Part shown: positions 58,301 through 64,000 of the stretch, one piece after another
How the letters are laid out: each line of letters opens with the position of its first letter
Numbering within the stretch: position 1 is the stretch's first letter
Assembly (NCBI GenBank): GCA_030248215.1
Contig: JASANG010003752.1
Coordinates: forward strand, 186,001 to 250,000
Length of the DNA: 64,000 bases
Reading direction: 5' to 3'
From: Enoplolaimus lenunculus
Taxonomy: Eukaryota; Nematoda; Enoplea; Enoplida; Thoracostomopsidae
The notes under the pieces: generated by a model
Seen by the model: only the letters and a program-made list of their open reading frames with translations
Database searches by the model: none
Told to the model about the DNA's origin: nothing
Position numbers and translations under genes: made by a program

Positions 58301-60251
58301 CTCCAAAACGCTTTACAAAAATGAATCGTTTGATCGCGTGTCGCTCTTACGATACGGCGAGCACGTTTTTCAGGGCTGATGACGTATTTACTTGACGCTA
58401 ATAGAGCCAACGTCGCACGTAACAAGCCAGGCTGTTCAGGCCGCGCTTCAAATCCGTCACTGAAGCTTGACAAAGCAACGCCAATAACTTTGAGCGGATG
58501 ATGCAACGAAGTACAAAACTAAAAACAACAAATATGGTGATACAAAGTGGGACCTTTTCCACGGGTAAACGTGGGTCGGGTAAAGAATTTCAGCGCGGGT
58601 ACGCCCGCGGGTAAAATTTGTTTCACGCGGGTAAAATATTCAGTTTTCGCACGCGCAAAGGTCGATGTCCGGTGTTTTATTTAGGTGGGTTTGAAATTTC
58701 GTTGATACTAAACTGTCTTGAACATCGCTTGGCACCGTTCGTATAATTTATAAAACCGGGATCAGTACTATTTTCTAATTTGGTTTTTACTAAGTTATAT
58801 GTTTGTTAGATTGCGGAACTGAAACCGTACTGCCAAAATTCTAACCTGAAATCCCATAGCACGTCCATAAAAGCATTCTTGGTTAATAATTTCAACTCGC
58901 CGCATAAGCTCCTGCAACTCTGACTCGACATGTTCAGGAAATAGTTGCTCTGGTTGTGATAACGATAGAAATCGCGTTGCGTGTGATATTCCGTACACTA
59001 ACGTTGCTAGCACCATTGAAAATACTTCAATTTCACGATAATGTTGACGTGTCTAAAATTCCGCAATGAACGAAAACAGCTGCGCCAATGTTTATTTTCG
59101 AAATATTTATTCACGGTTTTCGTGGGAAAATTTAAATGCTATCATAAAAAACTGAACGGATGATTCTGTGCCGGGAAATACGGATATTTCATTAACCTTA
59201 TTGCGCGGTACGATTAATTATATTTGCCTATCGAAAAACTAAAGATTCTTCAAAAATAATGTCGAAACAAAAATTAACGATTACACAATATTCTCAGATG
59301 AAACAAGTACCTATGTTCTCTTTTAAAATAAACATTACTAACCTTAAAAAACATCGCGTAACGGTCGCAATCTATTTTCCACAACAAATTAATTATTCGC
59401 AAAACACATGTGTCAAGTACAGCCAATACACTGCGATATCCATTTCCGGGAACTTCGTGCGAAAAGTCAAATTCGACCACTCGATCTAAAATTCGAATAC
59501 ATAAAATAAAATATTTTCCAAAACAACATAACTAAACAACCCTATACGTTAAAAATAATAATATAATATAATGATACAATGCACTGTTCAGTAACCGAAA
59601 ACATTGCAAAAAATTTTGCATTCCAACAAACATTCACATATCGTAGAATATTATAGGGTGGCAGAATACTTTCTCTGATTATTTTAATGCCGTCTGGTGT
59701 TTGAAGACACAGTAGTACAGTGCCGCATGAGCCGTACATATTACAATTTGTCAAGAAAATTTTTTTGACATACGGCGCTCTCCAGCGCCATGATGTCGCA
59801 CAAGTATAGCGCCACTCTAAAAATCAACTTTAAAGTCAAATTAAAACACTGAAACGACACAATTGCCAAGAGACAGACCAACCTTCACTCAAAAAACAGA
59901 ATGCTACAGTCAGAAATAGTTGGATGCTTAAATTAATCCATTCTACCTCAGTTAGGTGACAAACTACGTAAAACGTATTACTGTTGTTATACCAACACCG
60001 CACATACTTTCAACAACAGAAACACTTCTTGCAGCTGCACCCAGTAATAGCTCCGTTCTCTGTAAACATCTGTACAACCTATGATCATTGCTATTGCCCC
60101 AATTCAATGAGTGACTATCCGATTTGGTCACATCCACATTATCGGCAATAAAACTCATTTGCTGTTTCGTCAAAGCCCGTGCGACATTGTACAAAGCGAT
60201 TCGTTTAACGCAAACGCTTCCAACGCCTTTGTTTTGTGGATTTAAAGCCAT
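52339..60251 (-). CDS. LIPE: Hormone-sensitive lipase, complete 13-exon gene (1051 aa)
   Basis: Hydrolyses diacylglycerol, cholesteryl esters and related esters at lipid droplets. Exons (minus strand): 60251-59993, 59485-59343, 59052-58846, 58518-58276, 58031-57840, 57461-57354, 56937-56793, 56449-56228, 55941-55460, 54825-54517, 54279-54171, 53709-53168, 52533-52339; every junction keeps phase. The N-terminal HSL domain (residues about 20-330) has GNGYRSVL and [10 protein letters not shown]. The catalytic alpha/beta-hydrolase half has the oxyanion motif HGGG (371-374), GDSAGG with nucleophile Ser445, DPLLDD with Asp992, and LPHGFL with His1022. Between the MDPLLP segment and [12 protein letters not shown] lies a regulatory insert of about 450 residues, rich in Ser, Gln and Asn, much longer than the human one. 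The start at 60251 is the first ATG of an exon with an acceptor only 11 bp upstream. Very secure. Confidence 0.95.
55330..55445. mobile_element. GGCGCTATACTT-family element beside a lipase splice donor
   Basis: AGTCCGACGGCGTTCGGCAA at left and inverted GACGGCAAGTATAGCGCCAC at right. Its right end lies about 14 bp from the donor of the exon 55460-55941 and holds a second donor-like GTAAGG in the same open frame. Confidence 0.55.
59690..59815. repeat. GGCGCTATACTT-family remnant in the first lipase intron
   Basis: TGCCGTCTGGTGTTTGAAG at left and CACAAGTATAGCGCCACTC at right. The open frame across it (59542-59754) is not spliced into the lipase. Confidence 0.5.
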
Positions 60252-60262
60252 TGATTGTTTTT

Positions 60263-60264
60263 CT
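60263..60264 (-). promoter_or_regulatory. Candidate (trans-)splice acceptor before the lipase start codon
   Basis: The minus strand reads CCCATTTCAG just 11 bases ahead of the ATG. In nematodes such a site may receive a spliced leader, or it may end an ordinary 5' UTR intron; sequence alone cannot tell. Confidence 0.4.
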
Positions 60265-61828
60265 GAAATGGGAATTGGTGTTGACTGTGTTAAATATACA
60301 TATGAACATACTACGTGACGTAGCCTGGATTAATTAAAGGCGGCGAATAACATCCCATAAAATTTCGAAGACTTCTTGTGTTGCCAACCCGAAATATAGT
60401 TGTCCAAATTCATTGGATCGAAATGACAAAGATGTGTTTTAGTTTTGACAAATAACATTTATCTCAAATGACGCACGTTACGTAGATTTTAACTATGCAA
60501 GCTTCATGCCGATTGAAATTTCGGTGCTCATTCTGTTTATGAGGAAACTCATGAAACAAGATTTTTCTAAGTTTTCGAGCTCAGATCCACCAGGAGCTTC
60601 CAAAAATGTGTAATTTGACTACATTCCAAGGAATATATACTCGATTTTTTCGAATTATGGACGAGATAATTTTACATTTGCACCTTTGTGCAACGTATGA
60701 CCAATAATAAACGAAATATTCTGAAAAGCTTTGTTTTCGAAAGACACTGGTTTCCAAGATTTTAGCTGTTGAGGTCTACCCCTCTTAAGATTTTGAATCC
60801 TAGTCTATATGGTTGTGTTATTTTGGGTTTTGTCATAAGGACGACCCTTGGTACAAAATGTAAAATTTATCATCGGCCGGGTCCAACTAGATTTCCAGTT
60901 CCGGTAGTGTAATTCGGTATTTTCACAATCCGGTTCATATCGGTATTTTCCCAGTACGGTTCCTATACCGGAATTTTCCGGAATACGAAATTTTTCTTAT
61001 TTGAAAATTTACGAAAACCAAACTGGCATATTTAAACTTATTTTTGTAAAATTTTCTACGTATATATTCCAATATTTTCAAAGAAAAGCCTAGACCTGCA
61101 TTACGAAAAAATTTTATAGTAACAGGTATTTTTAGTTTTCGATTCTGGTATTTTGTGATCCTGGTTGCACTCGGTAGTCGTAATAGTAAAATTATACATT
61201 TTTTGAATCCCCATGTCGAGCTGAGCACGAATAGATTTAAATTTTTTGCAAAAACCATGTTTTCTGATTTTTTGTCCCTTACTGAAGTGGGTCGAAATTT
61301 CTAAGTGTGTACTGTAAACTACGCATCCTACATAGACGTGATAGGAACGCTTCGCGTCAAAATTGCATACATTAATACGAGAACGTCCATATCAAGATTA
61401 GAGCTGTCTAGTGGTCAGGATTTTTGCCGACGCCCGGGCCCTGGGCCAGCCGCGGCTATGATTATTGCTATAATAAAAACCCATGTTATAAAACACTCGA
61501 AAAATCATATTTACACGTATAGAAAGTGCGATAAATCGCTTGAAGCCAATAATAAAATAAATTTATTTGTTTCAGTAAATTTAAGATACAATTTATACAC
61601 ATGTTTTCAATAAACTTTCGTTCAATCAGTTTGTTTTGTTTTTTAATGAAAAGCAAAGCTATTGGTGCGAAATCATAGAGCTGATATTAAAATCACGGTT
61701 AGCATACGAGTGAAACAATAGAAATTTCCATAAATTGTCCACCATTTCGGCCCCGGCCACGAAACTTTCTGGTTTTGACCCCGGCCCGGGACAGCTCTAA
61801 TTAAATAGTTATTACTGGTTTAACATAC
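60265..61828. other. Gap between lipase and the next gene; GGTATTTTCCGG-type repeat
   Basis: 60890-61180 holds CCGGTTCATATCGGTATTTT and GGTTGCACTCGGTA, a decayed hAT-like element. Further 3' exons of the membrane-protein gene should also be here but were not identified. Confidence 0.45.
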
Positions 61829-62892
61829 CTTTCTGTCGCCAAAATATTTGACCGACAAAGTTTTGGACTGGTTTGGTCGCTGTTTTAAATGCCCACTTTG
61901 CAGCTGAAATTTGGATCCACAATAGAAAAAGTCAATAGAAAAAGTCAAAGAACAAATGATTGTATAAGTTATGGAAATTCACTATACCGATGCCGAAACC
62001 TATTCCAATTTTAATTCACGATGCTTAAAGTACAGATAAAATATAACAATGCAACACTATAAAGGAGAATATTTAAACGCTAACAACAATGAAAATTCAT
62101 AATTTCATGAGAACGGTTCATTTTAATTAATTATTTCCACACACAACCCCAAGAGAGCACAGTTTCCATGATCAGACTACAGGTATACACCAACAAGTAA
62201 AATTTATAGCATTACAACTCACTGTTATATGCGAAAAGTATCGGCAAGGGTTTGCAGCGCAGATGCCGATACTTACGGAAAGTGCCAATTATAACCAATA
62301 CCGATTAATGTGCAATCAATTATATGATAGATAGGTGCTCTTCATACGCATATACGATGCGAAGATATTGCTTCAATCCCTTACCTGGCACAAAAGTTTT
62401 TACAATGCAATGCGGGCCAAGAGACGTGCGCAACAGCCAGTCAGCAACTGTAGGTAATATAGCAGCAAATGGATAAATACCAAAATTTCTCGAACCCCTT
62501 TTGTTTACTGCTTTACGAATTAATTTATGCGAATTTGTTGACCAGAATCCAGTGGTAACGAAGCCAATGTCAACATAATACATTAATGCAAACAATAGCA
62601 CAAATATATTGAGTTTAAATAGTAGTTTTCTCTGTGATAAAATGTATGCGTGAACTATTCCGCAATGGACATCTGAGGTTATGGGTAGGGCCAGAATATT
62701 AACATAAATCTGAAGAAGGAAAATAGCACGTGATTTCTGTTTTCCACTACATGGACACCTGACTTATACCAATTTTAAGAACTTTTTAGTTTCTACATAA
62801 TTTTAATACTTACTTTTCTGTAAAAATTAGTAACAACATTAGCAAACGAAAATAATGCACGAGTAGACGCTAGCCAGTTGATTTCACCAGTA
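61829..62892 (-). CDS. Unrecognised membrane protein, three internal exons
   Basis: Minus-strand exons 62892-62814, 62709-62385 and 61903-61829 join in phase (GTAAGT, GTAAGG and GTATGT donors; CAG acceptors) into about 159 residues. The middle exon alone gives 108 open codons. It has at least one strong hydrophobic stretch, KLNIFVLLFALMYYVDIGFV, and another moderately hydrophobic one, FGIYPFAAILPTVADWLL, followed by basic, aromatic sequence (KWAFKTATKPVQNF). I cannot name the family. The chain continues at both ends: the first exon starts in phase 2 and the last ends in phase 1. Correct splice signals and preserved phase across three exons argue that this is a real gene rather than chance. 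It is divergent to the chromodomain gene, with under 900 bp between their visible exons. Confidence 0.62.
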
Positions 62893-63762
62893 CTGCATAT
62901 TAGCAACATAATATATAAAATAAAACACAGTTAATTAAACTACGCTGCATGAGAAGTAATACTTTACATACTAGTATATGATATACTATATAAAAGTAAT
63001 GTTCACATGTTATCTTCACCGCATAATGCTCGATGTCTTCTGAAAGTGTTGGTTTCATGAGGTAAACATTTATGTATTATATATATAATGTTTTGTGTTG
63101 TAGCAAGTCAAAGATTTGACTTCTATGTTTAAGAGAAGAGCTTGCCGATAGGTACTCCTCGAACTCCTGACTGTTTTATAAGACGGTTTACGTAAAAGTA
63201 GACTTTAATTCTTTTATTACGCATTTAAAAGTTAGTTTGTAGTTCATTTCCCGCTATTATTGTCGGGTCTACATTTTTTCTGACATACCATGCGGTTTGA
63301 AGTAATACGTATAACCTTTTACAGACTTTTAGTACACAAACCTTTTTTTACATGCTGCAAAAAAAGTTTAGTTTATACATTAATTCTGTTGGTTTATTTT
63401 TGCAAAAAAATAATACATGCAATGCATATATACTGGGCGCAGTTGGGAATAAGTCATTTTAATTGTGTAGCTAGTTGGAAGGGATTTTGTAATTGTAATA
63501 AATCACAGCGAAACCAAAGTACGTTATAAGTTTTTATCGGAATATATTAAAAATATTAAGTAGCATTAGCTTCAATCTTAAATCCTCCTTTGCCGCCTTA
63601 AACCTTCTCTCCCCGTGTATACAACAGATCATGAGCATAGTTTTACACTTTGAAATAACTATAAAATTTCTGCATCAGTGTTTCCTTTGACTCGTACAAA
63701 ATACCTACTTTACCTTCAGTATATTTGCCCACTTGACTGCTATTTAAATCTTTGTATTACTG
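62893..63762. other. Shared upstream region between two divergent genes
   Basis: Should contain the 5' exon(s) of the minus-strand membrane-protein gene and the promoter of the chromodomain gene. An open stretch starting with ATG near 63058 on the minus strand is possible but does not join in phase. Confidence 0.35.
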
Positions 63763-64000
63763 ATGGGCAAGAAAAACAAAAAAGAGAAGAACGTAGAACA
63801 AGTCGAAGAGGAGCATCAGGTTAGCTTTCTCTTCAAATTTTTATCTAACAGTTTCCAAGCAGTTCTAAAGTGATCTTATTTTTACTAGCTTATTGTGACG
63901 TAACGTTTGTTCTGTCATTTCAGTTTCAAGTGGAAGCTATTTTGGATAAGCGAGTCAAGGCAAACGGAAATGTTGAATATTTTTTGAAGTGGAAAGGTTT
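63763..64000 (+). CDS. HP1-like chromodomain protein, first two exons (truncated by window end)
   Basis: Chromatin protein expected to bind methylated histone H3 in the nucleus. Exon 1 is 63763-63819 (19 codons, Lys/Glu-rich: MGKKNKKEKNVEQVEEEHQ), donor GTTAGC. Exon 2 starts at 63924 after TTTCAG and runs to the window end, in phase. It encodes FQVEAILDKRVK, then NVEYFLKWKG, the start of a chromodomain: the acidic stretch before the domain, the first cage aromatic (Phe in place of the usual Tyr) and the WKG cage Trp are visible. The short acidic/basic N-terminal tail fits HP1 (CBX1/3/5). A SUV39- or MPP8-type protein cannot be excluded without the chromoshadow domain, which would lie beyond the window. 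Confidence 0.82.

Overview
The window is AT-rich animal DNA with spliced genes (GT..AG introns, acceptors mostly ending TTTCAG). Dispersed tracts of (TTAGGC)n, the nematode-type telomere repeat, point to a nematode. Long repeat-filled introns and intergenic regions suggest a large-genome, non-Caenorhabditis species; an enoplean (for example a mermithid) is only a guess.

Five genes or gene parts can be rebuilt by splicing, each with consistent reading phase. (1) Plus strand, 343-6386: the last ten exons of a UBE4B/Ufd2 ubiquitin-chain E4 ligase, ending in its U-box. (2) Minus strand, 10534-10720: first exon of a small secreted protein with half of a Kunitz-like cysteine pattern and a TATA box upstream. 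(3) Minus strand, 13381-22451: last five exons of a nicotinic acetylcholine receptor-type Cys-loop channel subunit (Cys loop, M1-M4, no vicinal cysteine pair). (4) Minus strand, 52339-60251: a complete 13-exon hormone-sensitive lipase with its HGGG, GDSAGG, Asp and His elements and a large Ser/Gln-rich regulatory insert. (5) Minus strand, 61829-62892: three internal exons of a membrane protein I do not recognise. A sixth gene, an HP1-like chromodomain protein, starts on the plus strand at 63763 and runs off the end. The genes look functionally unrelated; nothing suggests a cluster acting together.

The rest, above all 22.5-52.3 kb, is a mosaic of short non-autonomous DNA transposons: a piggyBac-like family with TTAA flanks and a tRNA-like core; two inverted-repeat families that carry internal TTAGGC arrays; a hAT-like family (CAGGGTGCAACCGG ends, 8-bp duplications); a TA-flanked CTGTAGTGACCC family; near-perfect 210-bp palindromes; a GCCCGTAGCC family; and a GGCGCTATACTT family. 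Several are nested in one another, which gives a relative order of insertion. Minisatellites and microsatellites make up much of the remainder. No CRISPR, operon or prokaryotic feature is present, and no canonical tRNA or rRNA gene was recognised.
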